A stretch of DNA of 64,000 bases from the NCBI RefSeq assembly GCF_964355755.1, contig NC_092675.1:5304312-5368311 (forward strand), given 5' to 3'. Numbering within the stretch: position 1 is the stretch's first letter; every line of letters begins with the position of its first letter. Source of the stretch: Antedon mediterranea. Lineage: Eukaryota; Echinodermata; Crinoidea; Comatulida; Antedonidae. The notes under the pieces were generated by a model. The model was not told the DNA's origin and did no database searches. It saw only the letters and a program-made list of their open reading frames with translations. Below, piece after piece: positions 10,801-21,700 of the stretch. Both the position numbers and the translations under genes were made by a program.

Positions 10801-11042
10801 CTGATGAGATTGAAAGATTAAGGCCAAAGTCACCACCCCCAAAGAACAAAGGTCAGAGGGGTGGTGGACCACGCGGTGGGGGAAACAGAGGTGGTCCAAG
10901 GGGAGGGGGTGCTCGAGGGGGAAATAGAGGTGGAGGGACTGGTGGTAGAGGAAACATGAGAGGTCGAGGTGGTGGAATGAGAGGGGGATTTAGGGGTGGC
11001 AGAGGGGGTGGTCATAGAGGTGGGTTTCCTCCTCGTAGCTAG
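4855..11042 (+). CDS. METTL14: METTL14, RNA-binding subunit of the m6A mRNA methyltransferase
   Basis: Eleven exons: 4855-4923, 5871-5953, 6238-6340, 6617-6667, 6996-7083, 7395-7485, 7788-7929, 8562-8654, 8903-9019, 10289-10499 and 10708-11042; 1383 nt, 460 residues (human 456). All junctions are GT-AG and in phase. Family signatures include [67 protein letters not shown] and [13 protein letters not shown], then an RGG-rich C-terminal tail at about 398-460. METTL14 pairs with METTL3 in the nucleus; it keeps an MT-A70 fold but no catalysis, and the RGG tail helps bind RNA. The site read EPPL in vertebrate METTL14 is DPPL here (186-189). The 3' end of exon 7 is tandemly duplicated into intron 7. 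Confidence 0.97.
5016..5175. repeat. Palindromic TTGCGCAA-type array, left arm (METTL14 intron 1)
   Basis: A cluster of short palindromic units built on TTGCGCAATTT and AAATTGCGCAA, separated by small spacers such as AAAAAATCC. It starts with ATGCGCGATTTGAACGATT. The same starting sequence appears in inverse orientation at the end of the array at 5618-5816, making the two arrays opposed arms about 440 bp apart. Confidence 0.85.
5618..5816. repeat. Palindromic TTGCGCAA-type array, right arm (METTL14 intron 1)
   Basis: At least five near-palindromic 23-mers (TTGCGCAATTT-n-AAATTGCGCAA) lie in a row with spacers such as AGATTTTC and AAAAATCC. The array closes with AATCGTTCAAATCGCGCAT, the reverse complement of the beginning of the left array. 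Long open frames in both strands (for example 5563-5913 minus) come from the repeat's composition. Confidence 0.85.
7903..8285 (+). repeat. Tandem duplication of METTL14 exon 7 3' end plus 5' splice site
   Basis: The block starting ACAGAGGC, ending the exon at TGGGATGAT and continuing into GTAAGTAGATTA, then ATGATAAACATATCTTGTGG, recurs about four times, starting near 7903, 8018, 8123 and 8225. Copy 1 is the true exon end (7929). Copy 2 keeps TGGGATGAT|GTAAGT with the donor at 8044. Copies 3 and 4 read GATGATATAAGT, so their GT is lost. The units also contain the terminal piece of the GCTCTGTCTACAC MITE, whose full copy follows. Confidence 0.9.
8300..8440. mobile_element. MITE, TCTACACTATCAAACTAG family, copy in METTL14 intron 7
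   Basis: Element with CACTATCAAACTAG at the left, GTGTGATGTACCCAAATATG facing CATATATGGGTACATCACA as inner inverted arms, and CATAAAGTTTGACAGACAGC at the right. It shares termini and arms with copies at 10122-10257, 40212-40337, 54207-54352 and 55101-55246. It adjoins the exon 7 duplication. Confidence 0.7.
9188..9530 (-). mobile_element. tRNA-Leu/Ser-like SINE, copy 2 (divergent)
   Basis: On the minus strand the A box GGCCGAGCGGTTAAG and body segments CTTCTCGGATAAGGACTATA and GGGGTTACCCCGGTG match the family. The 3' portion (9188-9280) differs strongly from the other copies, so this may be an older or distinct subfamily. It sits in METTL14 intron 9. The open frame 9282-9536 is SINE-derived. 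Confidence 0.75.
9690..10030. repeat. Possible dispersed-repeat fragment in METTL14 intron 9
   Basis: The stretch holds a small hairpin (CATTTGTAC...GTACAAATG at about 9718-9739) followed by a non-coding body with more structure than the surrounding AT-rich intron. I cannot name it and found no second copy in this window. Confidence 0.25.
10122..10257. mobile_element. MITE, TCTACACTATCAAACTAG family
   Basis: Termini GCTTTGTCTACACTATCAAA and CTAGTTTGACAGTGTGGAC are inverted relative to each other. The interior has TGTGATGTGCCCATGTATGG facing ATATTTGGGCATATCACA. It lies just upstream of METTL14 exon 10. Confidence 0.75.
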
Positions 11043-11457
11043 CTTACAATGATTATTAATTGGTATAATTTTTCTAATAATATTGCTATATCAAATAATA
11101 CGAACGAAAATGCAAATGAAATGCACTAAAGTCATTGTTTTGTCTTTAGTTAGATATTTACGTCAAATACATAGTGCATTGCTTTAAAAATGGTTTGAAT
11201 ATGAAATACTAAAAAACAGACAATCTAGTTTGAAGATTTTGTTCAGTACACTCATTATTGCATTTCTTTTCTGTATTACCTCTTGAAATGCATTTAAATT
11301 CTATATCTGAATTTATATGAAAGAATTGTAGAGACCATTTTTTTATTTTAGATGCATAGTTATACTATTATTGTAATATGACATTAACCAACCAAGGCTA
11401 TCAAAACAATAGCTGTATGTCAACTTAGTAATGCTTTCCTAATGATTTTTTATGCTT

Positions 11458-11463
11458 AATAAA
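11458..11463 (+). terminator. Poly(A) signal AATAAA of METTL14
   Basis: AATAAA sits 416 nt after the METTL14 stop codon and is followed within 25 nt by a T-rich stretch, which suits a cleavage and polyadenylation site. No other AATAAA is closer to the stop. Confidence 0.6.
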
Positions 11464-11939
11464 ATTTTTCTTTTTTTAAATATAGTAGTTCTCTTTTTAT
11501 TATTTCATAGTTGGTGTAATTGATAGTTTCTATTATCAATGTAGTGGTTACGCTTGAGATATTGACCTCAAATCAAATCTAGAATATTTCACATGGCAGT
11601 AAGAAGTTGGCATCATTATAGTGTTGAAATCCCCAGCCAAATTTAGCGTTAATTTTAATGTATTTCGTTAAATCTTGGTTCTTTTCGACTGCACCATAGC
11701 ATGATAATATACCCCATCCGAAAGTTGAATACCTTTCCTGTAAAATATATCAATCATGTCACAACAACCCGTTACTGTAGTTTAAAACGTTAAGTATATA
11801 ATTCCTTTTTCATGGTTCTAGACGCTATGCACATAAACTGCATACATTTCCCGTATCACCACAGAGGAGTGCCGCACCGGAGGTGCTGACCGGTCGTGGG
11901 CGACCAATGTTTTTGCTTGCTTGTACATAATTGTTGTTG

Positions 11940-12293
11940 TATGGCTTTACCACGTTGAAACACCGGTTCTCGTCAGATCACCGAAGTTAAGCGACGTTGG
12001 GCCTGGTTAGAGCTTGGATGGGAGACCATCTGGGAATAACGGGTGCTGTATATGGAGCTGGGGTCCTGTTAGGCATTTGAAATCAGCACTGCTGACTCTT
12101 ATGGCAGCCCCTGCATCTAGTATCTGCCTCAGATTTCTGGTCAAGGTGGGCACTGGACGAGAGAAGCCCTTGATCAATGTTAGGACTAATCAAGGTGCTT
12201 TAAACAGTCCTGGCTTTGTTTGTATCAAACCTGTTAGTGGCGGTAATTATCGCTGTTGGTTTCGATTGAATAAAATAAAATTAAAATAAGTAT
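11940..12293 (+). mobile_element. 5S rRNA-headed SINE (SINE3 type)
   Basis: Bases about 11940-12055 read as 5S rRNA: ACCACGTTGAAACACCGG, TCACCGAAGTTAAGCGACG, TTGGATGGGAGACCATC and GGGTGCTGTATAT, covering the internal pol III promoter region. A non-5S body follows, with the tail CCTGTTAGTGGCGG, then TCGCTGTTGGTT and an AATAAAATAAAA end. The 5S part has a deletion and mismatches relative to the usual metazoan sequence and is joined to a SINE tail, so it is a retroposon and not a 5S gene. Confidence 0.85.
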
Positions 12294-13696
12294 GTACCGT
12301 ACATTTAAATGCATTTAAATAATGGTTACCAAACTGACATGCACTCGCTCCTTTTGGTATACTATTAAATAGTGTAATTGTGAATAAATGTGTGAATTTC
12401 CTTGACCGAATGTTATTTCCTTGACTGCATAATAAGTTCAGAGAAAAATGTAAATTTCGACCGATTTTTATCTCATCATGGAAGAACTCAATTATGGTAT
12501 TTTAATCGCTATGTAACGGCGCATACACATCCCGTTGATTTCACAACACGTGACTTTAAATAAAATGAGGCATGACGTAATTCTTCGGTGTATTTCAATG
12601 TATTTATTGCACTCAATGTTTTTGTTTTACACTTAAAGTGTATGCACTGCGCAGGTCATTGTTACTTACTTAAATCAATTGATTTCCGCTGTCGGATAAT
12701 CGACCCTGTCAAAAAATGCAACTATATAGTATACAACCTATTACTTAGTTAATGTTACTTTTTAATTAATCTAAAGTTTTAATTAATCTTCATCTAAATA
12801 ATTAGAACTCTCCACCAATAGACTAGATACACTTTTCCTACAACTTATTCAAATAAGCGTCGAATAAGCACGCTGCAGTGAACCTCGAAAAGTACCGCCG
12901 CAGCGACGTTTAACCATTACAATACAGTAGGCCTATCATGAATATATATTTTGTTGACAATATTGTCACTTATTGTCTGAATTTCTGCATGGCGAAATCA
13001 AATGTTGATATAAAGTAAGTGACGAAAGTCGAGAAACTCAACAGTTCTTTTTAGAACTAATATACGTGGTGTACCGCAAACTTTATATCAACAATAATCA
13101 CTTGTCAAAGTTTGTATTAAAATATTAGAGATAATAATATCTATTGCTGAATCCAGCTCGTCGTAATTAAAAAAAATGTACTCGAATTATAGATACAACA
13201 TCCATCAAGGATTTTTTTTAATATATGTTGTATTGAGAACCATAAGTAATAATAATAAATATCTATCTAATATCTATCAAATTTATCTGAAAACTCAACA
13301 CTATTATGTAAGATTACGTCATGTTTAAGCAAAACTATTCTAGTTTAAGCAAAATATACAATAACAATCTACCAGGTAAGTTGTCGTTTTGCTTCGTTGC
13401 TGCCTACTTACTACCCTGGCAATTTCAAAATAGGTGGGGGATGTTCAGTTACATTATGTAAATATTGCGTTGTTACAAAGCGTTTCTCTTGAATATAGTA
13501 ACGCTTGGTCCACTTTGTAGACACGTTTATGCCGTCGCGAGCGCCCTTTGGAGTAGGGCCTACTCCAAAGACGTCATTAAACAACGTTCGCCGTGCTTAA
13601 TTACGGAAACGTAGTTTAGCCATAAAGAAAATACTATAGATTAATTCTACATGGTACAGTTTTGAAAGTTCGATATGTTGTCAAATTCCGTTTTTT

Positions 13697-15395
13697 TCAC
13701 ATTGGTTTACATGAAGGAGATATTTCATTTGTTTTTGTTTTATTACCAATTAAATACATTGGATGTGGTTGGAATAGTTGTCTCTGTACGTGACGTATTG
13801 CGTGTGCATTGACGGGGAATGGACGCCAAAGCGTCGGAGTTGCACGTAACGGTGGTAGTTCAGTAACTAACGGAGACGGTTCGTGAATAATGGTATCTTC
13901 TGATATGATTAACTCAGGAGGTGCTCTGATTTCTATTGGGCATTTGCATTGCGGATGTTGCGGTGACACTTCGCTGGTGTACCTTGAATCAAAGAACAAC
14001 GGATATGCCATCATCGAAGAGGAGGGCTGCGTTACGTGTAACGCTTTCGGTGGTTTTGCGTTCGAATAATTGGTGAACTTTCTATAGTAATCTTCATTTG
14101 TATTAACTTGTTCTGTTTCTTGTCGGGTAAGTAAAAAATGTACGATCTTTTGGTATTTCTCGTCTGATGGGGTTATACCTTCAACTTCTGTTAGATAACG
14201 AATTACCTCTTTTAGACAATCGTTGAAGCCTGCGTTGTATTGGTTATTAGGCATTCCATCAAGCTTACTAAACTTGGTTTCCGACCCTAAAATGAAAAAT
14301 AAACTTTGTTTCTGAAGATTAGGCCTAACTTCCATAAAATTACTCTTCACTTATACTATAATTATGTAGGCCTACCTGTTTCGAATCGACCAGCTATTCC
14401 ACAACGCTGTAAAACACGTAGATATTTGACCGTCATCTCAAGTATTTCGGCTTTTTCCAGTTTACCAGATGTCTAAATAAATTGAATATAGTTACGATTT
14501 ATAATGTTATTATTTGATTGTTAAAAAGTAGTTTAATTGATGTTTAAGAAAGTGTGTCTAACATACTCTACTACATTTTATTTAATTCATTTAATTTTAT
14601 TCAATCGAAACCAACAGCGATAATTACCGCCACTAACATGTTTGATACAAACAAAGTCAGGACTGTTTAAAGAACCTTAACATTGATATATCACTACTAA
14701 CGCTTTCTGAAACTGTTTTGTCATAGCCTAATGAAACCAGAATATTAGTCTTACAAAACGTACGTACCTGTTTAGCAAAGATAGACGGGACGGCCTGACT
14801 GAGTTCAGCTAAGCAACTATTAATTCGATCCCGGCGTCGCTTTTCTATCACTTTATGTGAAGTTTGTTCCTGAAATAAAATAGAGATATATTACTTTCTA
14901 TTTTTTTTTTTTAATGCATGCCTTCTAACTTCTTGAACAAATTAGTTTAATTTAATTTTTGTCAATTAATTATTATTAATTTATTGAATTAAATAGGTTA
15001 TGGACTGTATTTGTTTTCGTCAGAAGTACAACTTTGGCTTCGCATTCCATCTAGGACTACTTTTCTGCACACCCACTGCAAATGCTCATAAAGCGTGGTT
15101 CCCACTAGCGACTCAACGTAACGCAATCTACGCAACATAAGAAAATGCCCTTCTGAAAATTGTGTTTCCCCCGCCTGCGTGAAATCAAAACGTGATGTTT
15201 GCAGCACTTGTGATTACGCAATACAGCACTTTGCGTCGATACCTCGCTGCGTTGCGTTTTAGTGGGAACCAAGCTTTACACGGAAAAGAACAACATTGAT
15301 ATACCAAGCTACATTGTATAATAATATAACGTATCTAAAATAAAATATATAATACTAATAATACTTACTGAACGTTCACGCTTCCTGCTAATCAT
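13697..15395 (-). CDS. HELT: HELT-like bHLH-Orange transcription factor
   Basis: Four coding exons on the minus strand: 15369-15395, 14768-14869, 14376-14472 and 13697-14286; 816 nt, 271 residues. The first exon encodes only MISRKRERS, like the short basic lead of vertebrate HELT. The basic region is HKVIEKRRRDRIN (14-26); the position that is Pro in HES and Gly in HEY proteins is Val16, the HELT pattern. Helix 2 is KLEKAEILEMTVKYL (47-61). The Orange domain is around FNDCLKEVIRYLTEVEGI (96-113). The protein ends SCKPM without a terminal WRPW, but TLWRPF lies internally at 227-232. Family members are nuclear repressors binding E/N-boxes, with roles in neuronal fate. A divergent HES/HEY paralogue is the main alternative. 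Confidence 0.88.
14578..14672 (-). mobile_element. SINE 3' tail fragment, inverted, in HELT intron 2
   Basis: The reverse complement reads AACAGTCCTGACTTTGTTTG, GTTAGTGGCGGTAATTATCG and an A-rich end, almost identical to the tail of the 5S-headed SINE at 11940-12293. It is a 5'-truncated copy with no head. Confidence 0.75.
15090..15277. mobile_element. MITE, GGTTCCCACTAG family, long subfamily
   Basis: Left terminus GTGGTTCCCACTAGCGACTC and right terminus TTTAGTGGGAACCAAGCTTT are inverted repeats. The interior contains CCCCCGCCTGCGTGAAATCA and GTGATTACGCAATACAGC, which recur in inverse orientation in the element at 18514-18724. It sits in intron 1 of the HELT-like gene. Confidence 0.8.
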
Positions 15396-15603
15396 ATTAA
15401 AAGTAATGATAGAGATGATTAAAAAGAATAAATATCCAAGTATTAGGCCTACTCTCTATCTCCTGTGGTTGTCTCGTGGTTGGACCGCTCTCTTTCTCTG
15501 ATCGTCTTTGATTGCTAAACGTTGCTGCATCGTCTGTCGTAATATTGAATTCAGCATCAGTTATTAGCGGTGACAAGTGTTAATTTTCGCCCGATGGATC
15601 CTC

Positions 15604-15612
15604 TTTCTCACG
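15604..15612 (-). promoter_or_regulatory. Su(H)/RBPJ-type site upstream of HELT-like gene
   Basis: On the minus strand the nine bases read CGTGAGAAA, a full match to the Su(H) consensus YGTGRGAAM. It lies about 210 bp upstream of the ATG, within the predicted 5' UTR, consistent with possible Notch input. A 9-bp match alone is weak evidence. Confidence 0.4.
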
Positions 15613-15723
15613 ACATCCCGTCGTTGTGCTCTACTGTTCTGTGCACGGGTTCGTGGTTTCGCTTTATTAGTTCTATTGTTTAGTCGAGGATGTTGCAAGC
15701 CGTCCACAACCAGCTTGAAAACT

Positions 15724-15757
15724 CACGCGTGGTTGCGTTTTGCACATTTTTATATAA
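15724..15757 (-). promoter_or_regulatory. TATA box and CACGCGTG motif of HELT-like promoter
   Basis: Minus-strand TTATATAAAAA at 15747-15757 is a good TATA box about 350 bp upstream of the ATG. CACGCGTG at 15724-15731, near the expected transcription start, is a class C/N-box-like site of the kind HES-family repressors bind, which would allow autoregulation. The transcription start itself is inferred. Confidence 0.5.
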
Positions 15758-18513
15758 TATCATCGTGTGAATCCATATAATGAATAAACCATATACATTT
15801 ATTTATTTCCATCACTTTTTTTTTAGTGTAGGCTAATGCTATGATGTTTTATAAATCAAAAAGGCAAATTTCTAACGGACCGTATAATTCTGATAAACAG
15901 TCTAGTACTAAATGTTAATAAATAGAAACTGGTATCATTATTACGAATATATATTTAACCATTTACGATTATAAATCATTTAATTTTTAATCTTAGATAA
16001 TCGTTTTGATACCAGAGCTACCGCCTCTGATGTAAATTCTGTTTCATTGAGGTAAGTTGTAGGCTATGTATCACTCGCCTGCACCCCATTATGATGTGGG
16101 GGGGGGGGGGACTAGTGATTGGTTGTGTAGATTAAGAGTAATCATGGACTGTATTTAAATTATATGTTGTAGTTGTTATATTCGGAGAAGGGGAGGGAGG
16201 GGAATGAATTTGTTTTATTACATGTTACCGTATGTAGATTAAGTAAAATTAAGATGTTTTTGTCTATTTTGTGCTTTCATTTAGTATATATTGTTGTTGG
16301 ACGCAACTTCAAAATGTGAAGTGTGCCACTGTTACAAAAGTGAAGAACCGAAATAAATTATTATTTATTTATTATGAATTTTCCCACCAATAGGCCTTAA
16401 CTATTATGAATTTGGTAGCATTGCAAAAAACAAGAACATTTTTTTGTTTCAATAGTATACCATATTATAAACGAAATAATATCATATTATAATTACAAGA
16501 ATACATAATGAGAATTAAGACTGAACCATCCGTTAATACGTTTCTAATAATAATAATAATAATACGTTTCTAATAATAGGCTAATAGTGTTCTGACTCCA
16601 TATGGCCACTTGAATACACCCGCCCCTTATCCATTCAGTTTGTGCTTCCAAGGTTATTTATTCAATCATTTAATTAAAGCCGCGATAAACCATTGAGATT
16701 CAACGATCATTTGTATCCAACCAATTATTTATCAAGCTTAGCTGCTAACTCGTCATAGCTAGATACTTGCTTAACAACTGACAGTATATTATAAATGTTA
16801 ACGGACTTCAATGATTGGTCGCCATTGAAGTGTAAGTAATGACTAAACGGGATGTCATCTAGTACGCACGCGTGGCCTCACGTGCCGACGTTCTCTCACA
16901 CGTGAAGTGTTAAATACAGTGGGCGCTAAAAGCGTGTACATTGTCATTTTCATGCTTAATTGATTATACTCTACAAACGTTTGATTTTGTTTTTGTTTTC
17001 AGCACCGTCCGTCCCGGTGTCCTCTTGTAACATATGTGTTGAGACAATATTCAATGATGACATTATAAGTTTTCAGAATTAACAATTGAAACCATTATAA
17101 ATGTTTCTTTGTTATACTATTCTATCGGTCATTGATTAAAGTGCGCGGGGTATCGTAAACTAGTCTTACTGTATATAACAGTGAAGCCTATACAGCGATC
17201 TTCACTGCAGCATTTCGACGTAATAACTCAATATAAACACTGCAAGTCATCGAATGATAATATCAATGAAATGGTTTATTTGAATATGAGATTTTTTGTT
17301 TGTAACATTACTGAAAGTCATCGAATGCAAGAATTCCGGAGAAAGACATTTTTTTATATAACTGAATCATCTTTTTTTTATACATTATGATTTTCTGTAT
17401 TATATCTCTAAAAAAAAAAATATTTATATATCAAATATCAGAAATTATGTTTTACTCAAATATGAATATGAAAGAAATAAATGTTTATTTGATTGATTGA
17501 TTGATTGATTGATCTACTATCTATGTAACATTATTGATCATATGATACAAAGTGGTAATCTTATTATATAGCATTACATTGGAGAGAGGAGGCAAATGTT
17601 TGGAGACGCGACCCAGTCAATTTTCGGTGTCATTTGTTTACCACCGAGCATAAGAGTATCATGCTGTTAAAGGAAAGCATATGCAACGATATATGTATAT
17701 ATATTTATTGATAAAGAAAACGCATACATATAAAACGTTACAATATAATACATACATTTCACATCAAAGTATTGTTATAATTGATCTCTATAAGAGTTAT
17801 TAAATTAAGTTGGCCTATTTTTCCAAAAATACTAACCTTCCGTGGATGAATATTACGAGGTTCATTCAATATCATTGTAGAAAAACATGTATTATATTGA
17901 TCTTTATTAAAATTATTGATGCGAAAATAAAGATGATAAGGATATGACGATGTTTATGATGGTGATAATTATTACCTGGATATAGTAACCAATAATTGTA
18001 TCCCAGTACAATTTCTAAAATAATAAATATCTTGAAAAATAACATTTTAGTGAAACTAGAGTTACTTATTTAAAAAAATTACGGTACTGAAGTAGGCTTT
18101 AAACAAGCAATGTCAATACTTATTTACAAGTTTTATGAAATATTGCTGTTATTTTAATGCTTTAAATCGACCTTTTTAGAATACTTAGCTACAGTAAGTA
18201 TAGTTTTCAATATGTCAGTTATTACGTGAGAAAACCTATTAAAGTATTAAGATTTCTCTACTCAATCATGTTACATACATACAACAAATTAGTTATTTAT
18301 ATCCTTATTTTTATCAATATAATATTCAATTCAAGGCAGTACAGTATTACACCCTTTTAGGAAAGAAGACCCTCATTTCTTTGGTAATTTTTTTCAAATT
18401 ATCATTACAAATCTATACCATTCCAACCCACCGAATGAAATGCAACGCAAAATAATCATATTCAATATAAATAGATGTAGTTTATCAACATTAGATTAAT
18501 TCGGTAGGTAATT

Positions 18514-18724
18514 GAAGCGTGGTTCCAACGTAACGCAACGCAACGACGAATTGACGCAAAGTTCTGTATTGCGTAATCACAAGTGGGAGCCGACGACGCA
18601 ACAGTGCTGCAAAAATCGCAGGTTTGATTTCACGCAGGCGGGGGCAAACACAATTATTGGAAGGGCATTTTCTTACGTTGCGTAGATTGCGTTACGTTGC
18701 GTCGCTAGTGAGAACCAAGCTTTA
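18514..18724. mobile_element. MITE, GGTTCCCACTAG family, in EFCAB6-like 3' UTR
   Basis: Left end AAGCGTGGTTCC and right end CGCTAGTGAGAACCAAGCTT are inverted. The interior matches the 15090-15277 element in the opposite orientation (TGATTTCACGCAGGCGGGGG). It ends 27 bp from the stop codon of the EFCAB6-like gene, so the transcript's 3' UTR must begin with this foldback sequence unless it stops within about 30 nt. Confidence 0.8.
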
Positions 18725-18751
18725 GATAATCAATAACGTTTCCCACAAAAA

Positions 18752-21700
18752 TCATCTGCTCATATCTGATCGGAAGGTTTCGCTAATAAACCGATGGTAA
18801 TTAATCTTCCCATCCATGTATTCGTCAAAGTCGGACATGACGTGATAGACCTCTTCTTCGTTTAATACAATATTACAAAGTTTTAGTGTATTTCTGAATT
18901 CTGGTACGGTCAGATACCCTGTGTTGCCTTTGTCAAGTTTTTTGAACGCTCGACGTAAATTCCGCCAATCTCCCACCAACTGAAAAAAAGGATAGAAACA
19001 CGTTAGGTTTTGCCGAATAATAGGCATACTTTCTAAAATATAAATGAAACCATGACTTTGGTATTTACTGCTGTTCAAGAAAAACATAATTGAAAGGTAA
19101 ATTAAACTTGTTTTAGACTAATTAAAATGATAAACACATTAACCAAACGTTTGGTCAGAATGATTTGCTGCACCCAATTATCGTACGGTATCATGTCTAG
19201 GGACAATAAACAGACGATACCACTAGGTATAATTGCAGTGGTATTGAGTCAAAGTCGTCCATACATACGCATTTTCAGGTTGTGAAAAAAAGACACGTAA
19301 ATCAATATAGGTAAAGTTAAGTCCGTGTTCATTTTTATCGTAGAGGAATGAGCTGTTAGGAGATCATTGTACTAATCCTCGGAATTATGTGGTTGCGTGG
19401 CCAGTTCCTCTCCACGCCGCATTTTTCTCCCTAGTATTCTCTACCAGGTACTCATTTACAGCTGAGTGGACTGGCAGTTGTCATGAATTGAACTCTGTAT
19501 GACAGTCAAGTGTCCTAAACACTCGGCTATCCAACCAGAATAATCAGATGATAATAAAATGTGATGATGTCTACCTTTTGTCGCAATTTGGCCGTTATTC
19601 CAGTTAGTCCCTTGTGCGGTTCGTTGACAATAGGAGCAATCGGTACCTCGGATTGAGGATGCGTCAGAACATCTAACATGTTGTTACCATATCGATGAGT
19701 TTGTTTTCGAAGAGCAAATGGTTTTAGGAATTCAATGTATGAAACCCTGAAAGGAAATAGTTAATGATAATGACGTAATGTGTATCATATAAACATTGAA
19801 GAAGGACGATGAATTATTCCCAATCATTTCCTCCAAGCTCTCTTAATTATAACATACGAGTTTAAAATCGTGTAGTATAGTCGGGGTTCGTGTCTCATTC
19901 TCTAAATTGGGTACTGTAGAATGTGCGAAAAACACAGTCATGAAAACAAATATGTAGGCTTACTATTGTTTCTGGATCAACCATAACAGGTAATGAACAA
20001 GGGTTAAAGAAGAAGCCTTTAAGACAATATACATGGTTCTAAGGTGGGCCGCAAACCTACAATACGATCTTCAGTTGAATACTACGGAAAATGGTATCTT
20101 ACCTGCCATCTCTATTTATATCAAACTTCTTGCAAAGAATATCCAACTCGAGATGGTTGAGCTGAATACAGAGTTCTTGCAGAACGTCTCTGAACTCCTC
20201 TCTTGTTATGTAACCGGTGCCAAACTTGTCCAAATTCAGAAATTCTGTTCTAAGATCGTTCCACATGTAATCGACCTTTGATCTCAGGTTGTCTTCTAAC
20301 ATGTCGCCTGCGCAGTTCAGCTTACGCGAACGAATCAGAAAATCGGCATCACCTCTTTTCGGTGGCATGATCTTTGCATTTGGGAATGCGGATTCCTGGG
20401 GATTATATACAAAATGACGAACAAATTGCTGAAAGTCGAGCATACGATTTTGAGTAGTGATAAACGTATCCCAAAGTCTACTGATTTCTCCTCTTGTTAC
20501 CTCTGGCTTCACTCCAAGTCTACAAAGCAAAACAATAATTTATTCAGGTCGCTTTTAATGAAACATAAATCAGTTTGAAAACGTTTAAGATATACCTTAT
20601 GGTATTCTGTCAATAACTTCTATCACGGGAGACTGTATTTCGTATACTTAGTGTTACAAGTATGGATTTCCGGAATCATAATTATCTAGTCTTGGAGAGG
20701 AATGTTTTATCTTAAATTTATAATCTACCACTTACTTTTTTAACATATAGTACATCGTCGATTGTGTCAGTTTCTTTGTGTTTGATTCGTCGAGCTCGTT
20801 AAAGGCAGCTTCTACGTCATGATAACGTTCTCTTACTAATTTCTTCAGCATTAAAGAGAGCTATTTAAAAGAAGTAATAAAATAGATCAATAATGATGAC
20901 GAACAATATGTTTGTTTGTGTGCATACATATTATATTTCCTTTTCCCATTTCGATGTTCTGTTTGAAAGCAAAATGGGCAACCAATCATAGCTCAGGAAT
21001 GTCCGATTACATTACAACCTATTCTGGATTTCAGACGGAGTTTTGACTTAATATATTAGTAAAAAGATAAATATTTTGGCAGATATGACGTTTCACTACT
21101 TGAGCTTGTATATTTCAGACAAACACAGACTACAGACTTGGGGCAAGTCTAATTACACCCTGAAAGAAATATATAGCATGTCAAATGTAGTAGACGCTAC
21201 TCTAATATCAGTATACAATCGACTAAATTCGCGTACCATTTAACAAGGATTATTATAGATAAAAAGGTACACAGTGAGTTTTTTTTAGACACGTCACAAC
21301 TAAACAATCAATATATTACCTGTTCGTTCGATCGACCCTTCTTGAACTCTCTAAAGTCCATAGGTTTGCTGTATTCTTCGGGTTCTTCTGTCTCCATTAG
21401 CTCTTCTGGTTCTTCTCGTTCTTCTCGGTAGTACTCGGACTTTGTGTCAAACAAACTCGGAGCACCGATGTTTCTAAGAAAATAACAGTATATGTTTATG
21501 TGAGTGCAAGTTACTTATGCCTACATTGTAGACCTCGAATACCATTTGAAATAATGCGCACCGCTCTGAATGTTACGAATTTTGGATCCAGAACCGTCAC
21601 GCGAACAGTAACTAACGTGTAGCAATGTTGGCCCCTAAAATATAATTAAAAATTACCTGGTGTCAAATTGCGCCATGAATTGTGGGTATTTTACGTTTCC

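Larger units (their letters stand above)
11043..13696. other. METTL14 3' UTR and intergenic stretch to the HELT-like gene
   Basis: The METTL14 3' UTR probably ends near 11480. A 5S-headed SINE occupies 11940-12293. The remainder is AT-rich with no recognised exon. A candidate minus-strand AATAAA for the HELT-like gene lies at 12603-12608. A perfect hairpin TTTGGAGTAGG/CCTACTCCAAA lies near 13550-13571. Confidence 0.55.
15396..18751. other. Intergenic region between HELT-like promoter and EFCAB6-like 3' end
   Basis: The first about 400 bp are the HELT-like 5' UTR and promoter. The rest is AT-rich with a G run near 16098-16111, E-box/N-box-like motifs at 16865-16905, a (GATT)n run at 17490-17513 and a MITE at 18514-18724. 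I see no exon in it. Confidence 0.5.

Noticed and set aside
10830-11015. Minus-strand Ser/Thr/Pro-rich open frame
   Set aside because: Shadow of the METTL14 RGG-repeat coding sequence on the other strand.
11940-12055. Functional 5S rRNA gene
   Set aside because: The 5S-like part is mutated and shortened and fused to a retroposon tail; no pol III terminator run follows it directly.
12014-12289. Open frame of 91 codons near 12 kb
   Set aside because: Runs through the body of the 5S-headed SINE.
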